Shown here: positions 34,160 to 55,519 of the stretch, piece after piece | Layout: every line of letters begins with the position of its first letter | Position numbering within the stretch: position 1 is the first letter of the stretch | Source: Apostichopus japonicus | Lineage: Eukaryota > Echinodermata > Holothuroidea > Aspidochirotida > Stichopodidae | DNA length: 64,000 nt | Direction of reading: 5' to 3' | Assembly (NCBI RefSeq): GCF_037975245.1 | Contig: NC_092574.1 | Coordinates: forward strand, 13,730,713 to 13,794,712 | Program-made: the position numbers and the translations under genes | The notes under the pieces: model-generated | What the model was told of the DNA's origin: nothing | What the model saw: the letters and a program-made list of their open reading frames with translations, nothing else | Database searches by the model: none

Positions 34160-34589
34160 TTTGTGTCCAACTGTCACCTTGTAAAAAAGAAAATCATAGT
34201 GATATGAGTAACCATAGGTTCAACCATTTGTTTTCTACAAATATATTTTTCACAAGGTTGAGCAACCACAAGATATAAAGAGATGTACTAAGTACTGGTC
34301 TATATTCATCTTGCATTTAAATCAAACTTTTGAACTTTTATATGAAGTAATTCAAATTTACGGCACAACTACTGTAGGATTACTGTATTCCTTTTTAATT
34401 TATGTTTAAAATAGAGGAATATTTTTCTAACCCAACTAAAAGGGAATTTGATAGATGCAGTGAATGTGTAATGACACTATAATATAGCATGCTTGTTAAG
34501 GGATGTAGGTGGTATATGGAATTCTAGTGTGATTCTATGCACTGTAAATGATGTGAATATGTTTAAAAAAATTATCCATCTCTTGAATG

Positions 34590-36290
34590 CTACGAGCCGG
34601 GTCATAGTTAGGTGGGTTATTTCATCCAAGAGCAATCTCGGGTTTTCCCATCTGAAATGACTTTCTTAATTGAAAAGATTCCAAATTTGAGTCAAAAAGT
34701 TTAATTGTGTAGTAAAGTGAAATTTTGTTGTATGCACCCGTTCAGTATTTACATGTATTATGTAATAGTTCGTAACAGTCAGTTGTAGCGTTAGTTGGTT
34801 GCACGTGTGTATTTCTTGAGTTCTGTATACGTCGTTTTAATGGCAGCATCGTCCCTGCAGGGCTCCGGGGTTCGCCTCGTTATCCCTTTTGTATTTCCGT
34901 AATTTTTACTTAATCTTGGGTCGTAAATAGCCCAGATTTACTGACATCTTTACTATCTGGAGTCCGTGAGGAGATGTCACCCTTCTCAGAGGCGGGATGC
35001 CTCAGGTTTTGGATGGTTCGGCTTCTGGCTCGAAGCCACTGGTTTCCAAGATGGCGGATGTACTATATACTATAGCAAGCTAGCTTTGATGGATTCTCGA
35101 TGTCCACGAGCTTCCTTTACCGCGAGCGAAGAGTCTCCTTCTTCTTCTTCTTTATCGCGAGCGAGTTGACTTCAGTATAGTAAGAGTTTAAGTCATAAAT
35201 ATTGTTTTTATACTGCTGTTTGTACCCCATTGTTTAATTGAATCGTAGTTGTAATTGTTGCCCCTCTGGCTAGGTTGTACTTCACTGTGTAAAGTACATT
35301 CGTTAGGTTGTGTATTTGGACCTTGGTCCTATGGGTTTATAGCGTGTCTTGTGTATCGTGAAGCACGTGGGTGTACAGTATTGCGTATTATTATACTGTA
35401 GATATTGACAGTCAAGTGTATTGTATTGTACTGTATTGACAGTTGAGTAAGATGATTATTGTATCTGTATTTCAGTATTGTACTGCTCGCAGTGTAAAGA
35501 GCGTACGTATTTGTATTTTGTATTTTGAACATTATTGTTACTGTTGTTACCTATAGAGTTGTCTCAGAGCTTGTCCTTTAATCTTAGCCTTTTTGGATAG
35601 CTACAGAGTGACAAGTCTCTTGAGAGTTTGTGGGTTCAGGAGGTGAAAATTCCTGCTGTCTAGGAACAGTTTAGGTGAAAAGGCCTATAATGTGTTGCAG
35701 CTGGCATGTGTTGCCCTAGGCTGACCATTATGAAGGTGTCAAAATTCCTCGCCTGTTGGCAAACGTTTTGTATTATTTATGCAGATTATATCATTATGTT
35801 CATTTTACATTGTTTATTTTACACTTCGTACAGTTATTGCGAGATTGGTATTTCGTAGCTTGAGTATTTATGGTACAGATAGAGTTCTGTTATTGGTATT
35901 TCACAGACTGAGCATAGGTTCTGTGCAATTGTCATAGTATTGAGTATAGGTTTTCCCCCAGTTTATTAGGTCATTAAGAGTTCATAAAGCCATTTACTGT
36001 ATACTGTCATGTATCATGATTTGTTCATTTGTATATTTTCATATTGTTAGAGTTTTGCAATAAATCGTTAGCCGTTGTTTCAACGCAAGAAAACTCTTGC
36101 TACCTCATTGATAACTTATGAGTTTGAAGCGTAGGACCCCAAATCCGGCAATTTCCCCCGCCATTCCGCGGTTCGCTTCAATTGGAAGCCACCCGACATG
36201 AAAGTTGTAATCCATAAGCCCTTGTGGGTTTATCCCACATTTGAGGTTGCTTTAGCATTGTAAAACAACTGCCAGATTATCATCAATATT
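34590..36290 (+). mobile_element. SINE-like element, copy B, interrupted by an LTR
   Basis: The left part (34590-34707, gccgggtcatag, ctgaaatgactttcttaatt) and right part (36181-36290, ggaagccacccgacatgaaa, cccacatttgaggttgcttt, aactgccagattatc) together match copy A at 32716-33000 reversed. The tRNA-like head is missing or truncated here. The two halves are separated by the LTR at 34708-36180. Confidence 0.75.
34708..36180 (+). mobile_element. Solo LTR (1473 bp) of an LTR retrotransposon, with 4-5-bp target duplication
   Basis: It begins TG (TGTAGTAAAG) and ends CA (GGTTCGCTTCA). It is flanked by ATTG on both sides (34704-34707 and 36181-36184; AATTG can be read as 5 bp by sharing the last A). 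Without it the host SINE is continuous with copy A, which shows insertion directly. AATAAA at 36059-36064, about 115 bases from the 3' end, fits the R-region poly(A) signal of an LTR. No internal coding domain and no second LTR were seen, so recombination between LTRs is the simplest history. Orientation is taken from the poly(A) signal. Confidence 0.8.
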
Positions 36291-37597
36291 ATTATACAAA
36301 AAGTGTTTATTACTTCTTGTCCTTTTGTTATTTAATGTTAACATAGATCCCAAAATTGTAATAAAGGAAAAACCAAACCATCATCATCATTAAACTGTAC
36401 AATAGTCAATCTATCAATCTTTTTATTTATTTTTGCCCGTACACGTAGAGGAGTTGGTATTTGTAGTTGTTCTATAATGATGAAAATTTAAGCATTATCT
36501 AACACTGATAATTTTTTTCTCAAAGCTTTAAGGCTCACCTTACTGCAAAAATGTGCATAGACAAAGATAACTATCAGATTTTAATTTCTATTGGTACTGT
36601 GACATATCCCCACATGGACAAAATGGAAGGGCCTTGAACTGGGTTCTTAACCTCAATATCTCCCAAATGGAAGATTGAGTTAGTTTAGCTGTGTGGGAAA
36701 GTAAGTCATCATGAGAATCTTTATGGAATACAACAAAAGGCTTGCTTCCCCTTAAAGTTTAAGTTGTGCTTCTACAGTGACATTTTACCATGTATGATGT
36801 ATACATTGCTGTGGGGTTTGCGATACTTTTCAAAGCAAAAGCGAATAAGCTCAACATCATGCACCAAGTTGTAAACTTTCACCACACTTACACAAACACT
36901 GCACTGCTCTGCTGATTGTCACATAGAGGCATAGGCCTATCCATTAAATCAATGAATATGACATACATATTATAATGTAATATAACCGTAGGCTAGTCTA
37001 TGCCAGGCCCCAGGCCAATGCACGTAATTCTGTACAGTGTATATACGTATAATACAACAGGCATAGCCTACACAAAAAAACATGACTAAAACTACTGTGC
37101 TGCATTCGAAAACAAAAGAGAGATTAAGCATTGTCATAAGTCAGTATCAATTCGAAAAGGTGATTTTACCTGAAAATGACAATTCTGAAATGCCTGATGA
37201 TGAGAAATATATCAGTCAAGTAGTGATAGCTGACAACAACATTTTTAATGTACACGTATAGGGCTTATAGTTAATTACGCAATACTTTGTTATTCACTAA
37301 AGAAAGGAATATATAGAAAATCAATATTTTACATAGAAGGTTGGAATATTACAAATGTAGTGTGAAATACAGTATTTAAGATAAAGAAAAATTTTTGAAA
37401 AATTATTAATACTTAATAACTTTCAGACACTAATGACGTTTGTGGATCCCGCATCTGGATTTATTGATGTAAATCGGCAATTGCAGCAACTTCAAGGGAT
37501 TTTCCCGTACCTTTTCTACGGTGCAGGTGAGATTTGTAATCGGTAAAATCTCTCATTTGAGGCAGCAATCAAATCTTCTGGGGTAAAGGATATTAAA
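36291..37597. other. Upstream region between head-to-head FAM114A and AFG2A
   Basis: AT-rich sequence without an exon or repeat that I can define. It should hold the AFG2A promoter and 5' UTR, but no core element is convincing. The FAM114A promoter would lie on the other side of the SINE/LTR block, at about 34160-34590. Confidence 0.4.
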
Positions 37598-48088
<10,491 letters not shown>

Positions 48089-48724
48089 CATTACGTATGG
48101 AGTAAGAGGTCTTGACAACGGTTGCTTCCACGTTGTTTCCATGGTAAACAACGTGCAAACACAGCACCGACTACAATGTCTAACTTATCATCCACCTTTC
48201 AGGGCAGGGTACCTGAACATTTACACTTAGGCTCAATATTAAACAACACACCATTGACAATTGTACAGGCAGGTCTAGCCTATTTTGCAATGTAAGAATT
48301 GGTTGAAGAAGCTGTTTTTATTGTTTAAATTACAACTAGGAGTAAAGGTCTATTAAGCAATTAATTCAGAGGTACATTTCTTGAAATGTAACAAAGGAAT
48401 ATGATCCCAGCATGGAGGTGAAAGTTGCATTCAATTCTACATACCTTTTTCAAGATGAGGTTGCTTATACTTTTTGTACCAACTGTCAACTAGACACAAG
48501 AAGTTGTGATATTGACGCAAGCAGTTGTTATAAGTGAAGTTCATCTCTTGCATCCCAAAAAAGTACAGTTTTCCCCTGAATTATTATTATTTATCAAGCA
48601 GTGAAACTGTAATATGTGTTTCTGAGCAAAGTATGAGAATAATTCACAATGCGATATACAGTATGAAAAGTTGCAATATGGTTGTGTTTCCTGACTCATA
48701 ATTTTGAGCTCTGTTGTAGTGATC

Positions 48725-48730
48725 AATAAA
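48725..48730 (+). promoter_or_regulatory. Candidate poly(A) signal for AFG2A
   Basis: AATAAA about 640 bases after the AFG2A stop is a plausible 3' end. No splice site or further exon is evident before it. Confidence 0.5.
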
Positions 48731-51003
48731 ATATGCACAAATTAATACCACAGGTATCCCTGTCATCTTTTATCTTGGTTCTTTTATATCTAACACTTTT
48801 GTTAAGGTTTTGTAATATGCATGAAATCATAATGAAAGTCTGGAAAAACATATTAGAAATATTTTGGCTCGATATGAATGGCCTCAAAAGAAAGAACTTT
48901 TTAACCATGGAAATTTTCTGGAAACAATTAATAAGCAACTACCACAATAGGAACATAATTTATCACAAAAGTCAGATTTGAAATTTTTCCATATGTGTGA
49001 TACAAAAAAAAAAAAACGATAGCTAGGAAACGGCTATTGAAACTGTTATTTACATTAGCATGCTTAAGTTTGAGATAGTATATAAATGCATCTTTTGGAA
49101 ACACTAATTATGCAAATAACAATTAAAAATATAACTCGTTTTTTAATCCTTGAATTGTTTGAAACTTATTTCGTGCTGAATGGTGTTCGACATTGCTAGG
49201 CCTGCTCCCTGCAAAGCATTGGAAACAGACATGTAGGGGCATACAGTCACCAATTTCAAGGTAGTGGAGAGGGGTTTGGGACCTATACTACCTTTTTCGA
49301 GAGCCAAGTTTAGTAACAGGTGGCGAGCAACGTATCGAGAAGTAATCCAACATTTGCAGCAATTTGTTTATATTTACATCTGCCCATTGTAATTGGCTGG
49401 ATGATTTAGCATTCTGAGAAACAACATATGTCAGAAAGAGAATTTCACTATCAAATTGTATAGCAATTTGCTGTGTCTCTCAAGACCCCATTTGGGGTTC
49501 CAGGGGCAAGGCAAAGTCCTGGAAGTTGCAGCAGTTTTAGGTTTTTCTTCCCCCGAAAGTTGCAGCATTTTGGTGGTTTTCTTGTTCTCCAAGCACCTGT
49601 GAGGATAAGGAATTTAATTTCTCTGGAAAGCATTTAAACCTGGGGGGGTGTCCAGTGGAAGCTTTAGCATTTGGTGATATTTCGTCCCATGGCAACTATC
49701 ATGCACAAACACATGTCAGCAGGAGGAATTAAGAGTTCTCTGAAATGTATTTCAAGTCTGGATAGGATCCTGATGACCCCAGCTGCAACATTTGCAGATA
49801 ATGATACATTTCTAAGAGGATTTCAATTTCCGCGGAACGTATCACAAATCCTCAGGAGATCTGAGGGAGAAGCCCACAAAAACATTTTGTTAGCCTAATA
49901 TTATCAAAAACTGGGAAATGTTGACGTCAGACAGAAACTGAAAGAATGTTTTTTAACTTTTATTTGTTGTGCTTAAGTAACGATTACTTTCACTGGACTG
50001 TTAAAGGGTGTGAAGGCTCGCGCACAAAGAAACGTCTCATGCCGGTAATCTGATCTAGTTTCGAATGACGTGTAACAGAAGTGTTAGACACCACCATCGA
50101 TCCCAGAAAATACACACACAGCTTAAGGCTACCATCTGTAATAAGACACTAGTGTACAGTCAATACAAACAGCTACGGTCAATACCCACATCACAATGTA
50201 CATAGCAGCGTGGACATCTCAGGTCTCGATATAAAAAACAAGGTACCACGTTTCATTACTGTATGCATTTTGTAGCGACAAGAGAAAACGTCATTTGCAA
50301 GCAACGGAAAGTTAACTTTTTCAGAGCGCGGCACACGGTTTAATTGGGCGAGTCTTCAATGCCTTTAAAGATAACGCTCTATTCCATCTCACATTTTTGA
50401 GACGGACTCGATTTTCACCGGGGAATGTGACACTCTAATCAATACCCCACCCACTCATCAACCACCTCCGCCCCTCACCCCTCCTCTCCCCCATCCCCTC
50501 CTATATCCCCATCCCCTCCCCTCCTCTCCCCATCCCCTCCTCTCCATATTCCCTCCTCTCCCCATCCCCTCCTCTCCCCATCCCCGCCCCAACCCGCGTA
50601 GGTACACCCCTGGAGACTATCTCCAATACGGCGATGTACTTCCCGGGAGACAGCCACGTACCTGCCTGCTCCACAGTATACCCTCAGTCATAGAAACGGC
50701 GTTTCATTTCTCTAGCATTTACATGACACTGCTTTATGTCCACCTTTCATGATAAATCTTGCGTAATTTAGTCAGTCATATGACATTGATAACAACAGTA
50801 AATATAACAGGTGTACGTAAACTTGTACGAGGAGTAATTGGCTAGTGAAACAACGAGGTGATATCTGGTCGAATAACCAATTTACTGCCAAACAAATCAT
50901 ATCAGACATGACAGTCTAATTTTCATTTCAGTTACCAACAGCTAGTGATATATTTGATAGCAATTACTCACCGCAAAAGAAGTAAGATACCGCGAGGGAC
51001 AAA
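48731..51003. other. Intergenic region upstream of the F-box gene
   Basis: No exon is supportable. About 49980-50700 is visibly richer in CG dinucleotides and GC than its surroundings, which could mark the promoter of the gene starting at 51004. It includes the C-rich minisatellite at 50470-50590. Confidence 0.45.
50470..50590. repeat. Polypyrimidine minisatellite (cccctcctctccccat units)
   Basis: About six imperfect units of roughly 18-20 bp such as ccccatcccctcctct, almost purely C/T on the plus strand. Frames read through it are glycine/arginine artefacts. It lies about 400 bases upstream of the F-box gene start. Confidence 0.85.
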
Positions 51004-54000
51004 ATGGTGAATCTCCCTGCTGAGGTACAGTACTGTAGGCTAATTAAGGGAACAGGCATAGCAATGTGGAAAACCATTAAGTACCACATAGGTTTTTATT
51101 GTATTCAATACAGAGTGATGGGAATAAAGCCGCTTGCGAAAGTGTTTTTCCAAAGGAGTAAATGTATTATCTCAGTTTAGCTTGTTAACATTACTGGCAA
51201 CATATTCCTAATGGTTTCTTGCTAATCAAACATTGAAAAGTCTCAAATATGACTGAGAATTAATTCTGTTCTGATTGTAACTTTTGGCCTAGGCTATGTC
51301 ATATTATACAGTCAACACGTTATATGAAACAACTGCAATTAATTTGATCAACCTGGTTTAACAATAACAGTTTATGCAGATAATTTAAATTTGGAAAGAT
51401 ATTTGCTATATATTTAAGGCTATCTTCTACAATGAGTTGTATGTGAGCCATTGTAGACATTTATGTTTTACAGTAATTCAATCAAATTTTGATTAAGTTC
51501 AGAACATTTTCATAAATTAATTTGTTAATAAGTGCTATTTTTAGCTCAGCATTCAGAGATCATGTGATTCTGCAGAAATTCTGTCACTTTTTGCCACCAT
51601 GTTTGAATGTCAACTGCCATTTCATCACTTTTCATTCCATTTGACTGAAATATCCACAGTGGTTTGTGTGAGTTAAGTTTTCATACATTCATGACTCATG
51701 AGATCAGATTTTTTTTAAATTTGAAGGTTACTTATTTGTGGTCATTTTCTGAAAAAAACTACTCTCCCTAGAGTTTTTGTCCAAATCTGCTGAAATGTTG
51801 TGGATATAATGTTTGAATGGTGGTGAACCAAAATTATTCAGGAAAAAATAGTTTTGTTGTCATGAAAGGGCCCAACACAGGGCCTTCTGTAGAGTTTTAA
51901 GTAACGATGAATGAAGGCCACAGATCACATGCAACTATCATGAAATTTTCTTTTCAACGTTTTAGTATTCATGACCAGTATGTGTTTTGGTGTATAATCA
52001 AAATGTCTTCCATATTATAGATTTCCAGTCACTGTGAGAAATAATTCCACCTGAGGGAGGCTTGATCAAGTCAAATATTTACATGTTATTCAGGCTTCCT
52101 CTCTAGTTCAATGTCATTTTCTTGTAAAAGCACTCCTTGGCAGATTTGCAATTGAACTTTTTCCACACTTTGTGTGTGGAATACGACATGTGAGAATGAC
52201 ATACCTTGTTGGAGCCGATTCCGGTTTTTGCTCTTGAACATTTCTCTGTGGTATCCATGTCAATTGTTAACAAGTTGCAGCTCATTCCATTATCGCATGG
52301 GTGCAACTTTTGTGAGCAAGTTTGGGTTAGCACAATTCAAACATGATATCCACAACATTTTAGCAGAGGAATACTTTTTTTTATGTTTCTCATCAACCAC
52401 AAGTTGAATCAATGTCATACTTGGTAGATAAATGCCCCATGATTGAAATTGGTAGAGATCAAAAGAAGTCAAAGTCCAAAAACCTTTTAAACATGATAAC
52501 TCCAAATTTAAAGCTATAATAAATCTGTCAATTCTCTTCTCTTCTATGATTTTAGTTTGGTCAAATTCAGTTCAGTTAAGTTTTGTGAAGGGGCTCTACA
52601 CGTCTTGAACAGAATATTCAGTCATCCAGGAAAGTTCAAGTTGATATACAATTACTGTATACATGTAGTATTGCTTGAAACACACTCAAGCGGCCCATAG
52701 CCAGTTTCACTCTCTGAGCTTCAAGGGGTCAACAGGTTATCTCAAATGGTGGCAAAATTGGCTCAAGGGTCCTGACCAGTACATTAATGGTTGATGCTTT
52801 GTCAACATTATAACTGATTCATAATACCTTTCTTTATATGTTGCCGCATTAGTCAATACATAATCCTGTTCATTTTGGTGTGCACAAGTTCATGTATATA
52901 TATTAACATGTATGGCTTAGCACATTATGAATATAGTGCGGCATCGAAACCACTAAATGTTTTCGTTTTCCGGTTATATCAATCTACATTTATATTCTCT
53001 GTTTGTGGTGTCGGCTGCTAAGAATCAGCCAATGAAATCGATCGTCAAGTTTGCTCTCTTCTTCATTTTATCACAGGTCATCACTCATGTGATGAGTTTC
53101 CTTTGTAAATCGGACCGAGAAGCTGCCTCTCTGGTATCCAAGGATTGGTACGAGTCCTCTTTGGATCCTTGCCTGCATACCCGGACGGTCATCAGGTTGA
53201 GAGCGTCTTCCGCTACCATGACACGCCTGAAAGGTCTCGCTCACAGACAGAGCCCGCATCTCAACGTCTCGTTCGTCGACGGATCTGCGGGAAGCAACTG
53301 GGTGATGGAAGAGATGGGCCGCCATCTGGGCCCTCATCTTAGGACCCTCAGCTTGCAAGGGTGTGACATTACGGAGCAGATGTTCATGCACATGATCCAG
53401 CATTGTCCCAACCTCAGAGCCCTGGACCTCAGCTGCTGTAATGCTCTCTTCATGTCGGGGAACTTCCTGAAGGACGTAGAGAACAAGCAAATTGTAAGTA
53501 CTACTCTTGGTAAGTTAACTGTGCTGAAGCTCAATTCCCTGAGGTACTTGTCAGACGTCCTCTTCAACCGATTGATGCAGTGTACTCCAGCTGTGGAGGA
53601 ACTCTACCTGAGAGGTTGTAACATAGCGTTCGAGGTGGAGCCCCGTAACAAGGAGAACATGCAAGCCATCTCGTTAATGACATTCAGTAATATCAGGGCC
53701 TTTCTGAAAGGTCACGCCAGTATCATAAAGGTTCTTGACCTAAGTAACACCTCTGTGACTAGTGCAGCCCTCGAGGAGCTCTGCAGCATTCCTAACTTAT
53801 CTCTTAAGGGTTTGATTCTTGACAGATGCGTTAACCTCAGCGACAAAGGCCTCGTAGCCGTTGCAAAGTCCGATCTCCCCATCAAATCACTGTCCTTCAC
53901 TCAGGGGGATTCCATAACATCCGTTACCATAGCGGCCCTCACAGAAAACATGACATCACTGGAGTCCTTGACATTCAGTGGCGTCCGAGTCTTACCGGAC

Positions 54001-54975
54001 AACATCACTGCCAGCATATTTTCCAAGTTGCCCAATCTCTCTGCTCTATCAGCATCATGTCCCACTCTGAAATCAAATGGCATGATTTCTGGTTTGCGCT
54101 CTATCAAGCATAGTTCGTTAACTAAGTTAGATCTCAGTGGTACAAGCATAAACGACGATGCCATCTCTACATTAGCGGAGTCCAGGCCCAATCTGCTGGA
54201 ATTGAACCTTCAGTCCTGTCAGTCGATCTCAGATTATTCGGTGATCCTGATATCCAAAGCATTCCCCGAGTTGCGAGTCCTCAATCTGGCTTGGTGCTCG
54301 TCCATTACCGACTTTGGCATACTGGGACTAGACAAGTATGCGGAAAAATTTCAACCCAAAGATAACCCCCATTACACGGATCGGTTTACCCGCAGCCATA
54401 GCCAAATGGGATTCTTCACCGCCCCAAAGTTCAAAGAGCAGATCCAAAACGTCAGCGAGAAGGAATTGATGGAAGCCGTCCTATCCCGGGATTTTGATGG
54501 ACTCGGGGAACTGAGAAAGTTGGAGTCCCTGAATCTGAGTAACTGTACTCATCTAACGGACCTCAGCTTTCGACAGGGGGCCGGATTCCCTCGTCTCCGT
54601 AATCTGCAGCTCGCCTTCTGTAGGAATCTAACAGACGAGGGGTTCGATGCGATCGCTAGAAAAAATACGTCCCTGGAGGTCCTAAACATCTCCCACTGCC
54701 ACATCATTACGATCACCGGTCTCAAAGCGCTGGTGACATCACTGCAACAACTCTCCCATCTCAATCTAACTAGATGTAGCAACCTAGACGATAAATCCCT
54801 CGCGATAATCTCCAACAACTGCGGCCGCCTGAAATCACTTAATCTGTCCATGTGTCAAAAGATTACCGTTGCATCCGTTAAGAAATTTAGGGAGACCATG
54901 CCCACCCTACAGGAAGTAAAATTAGGCCACACGGGGAGCTATCTAGCCCCTCTCAGTCAACCAGAATTCTTTTAG
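51004..54975 (+). CDS. F-box/leucine-rich-repeat protein (FBXL; LRRC29/FBXL9-like), complete, 2 coding exons
   Basis: Exons: 51004-51024 (ATG plus six codons, MVNLPAE) and 53077-54975, phase 0, separated by a 2052-nt GT-AG intron; 639 aa. The large exon is open further upstream, but the join is preferred because it restores the canonical F-box start: LPAE then VITHVMSFLCKSDREAASLVSKDWY, with a strong acceptor (ttcattttatcacag). The F-box (about residues 4-45) should bind SKP1, making this a substrate adaptor of an SCF E3 ubiquitin ligase. Amphipathic CC-type LRRs follow (LRTLSLQGCDIT, LVVLNLAWC-type units: LRVLNLAWCSSITDFG, LESLNLSNCTHLTDLS, LEVLNISHC, LSHLNLTRCSNLDD, LKSLNLSMCQKITVASV), interrupted by a charged non-LRR insert at about residues 440-495 (YAEKFQPKDNPHYTDR...). 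The ending KITVASVKKFRETMP resembles the end of human LRRC29 from memory, so that orthology is tentative. The F-box/LRR class itself is secure. Substrate is unknown. Confidence 0.9.
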
Positions 54976-55513
54976 TAACTAGTTGGCTAGAAATACTTTG
55001 CAATGTTCTGTAATACTATGTACAGTAAATATTCCTGCAAAAGCTGTTACTGACACCAATTACATTATATATGGGCTCACTGACACTGAAAAGTTTGAAA
55101 GGGTGTCTTAACCATTTTTATTTCTGTCAGAAGGCAGTGAAGTCATCCCTTCCTTATTAATTTGTGAATGCACATGTACACTGAGAAATTGTACAATCGA
55201 GACTACCCAAGAAAAAATTACCCCTTAGAATTCATGAGATATTACAGTATTAAAAATTAGATGCAAGTACCTTGTGTCTGTGTATCTGTTAAGTGGGATG
55301 TTAAAGGCAGGAGAAATCTCTCATCAAAAACCATCAGGAATTTAAGATCACCTGTTTTTCTCCTAAGATTATCTTTATGTTTATTATAAGTATTACATTG
55401 AACAGTATATTCACAGAATGTAGTACAGGGCAATGGGTATTATCTTAACCAGTGTATCACATTACTATACCTACAACACTACAGATGGAGACTATGTATT
55501 TAGTTAAAAAGTC

Positions 55514-55519
55514 AATAAA
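55514..55519 (+). promoter_or_regulatory. Candidate poly(A) signal for the F-box gene
   Basis: AATAAA about 540 bases past the stop at 54975. Further AATAAA hexamers occur downstream (for example 61075-61080), so a much longer 3' UTR cannot be excluded. Confidence 0.4.

Noticed and set aside
50475-50657. Gly/Arg/Glu-rich minus-strand frame
   Set aside because: Translation of the polypyrimidine minisatellite.
52957-53076. Upstream in-frame ATG and hydrophobic N-terminus of the F-box gene
   Set aside because: A strong splice acceptor at 53062-53076 and the in-phase 21-nt exon at 51004 restore a canonical F-box start. The hydrophobic stretch is intron read in frame.
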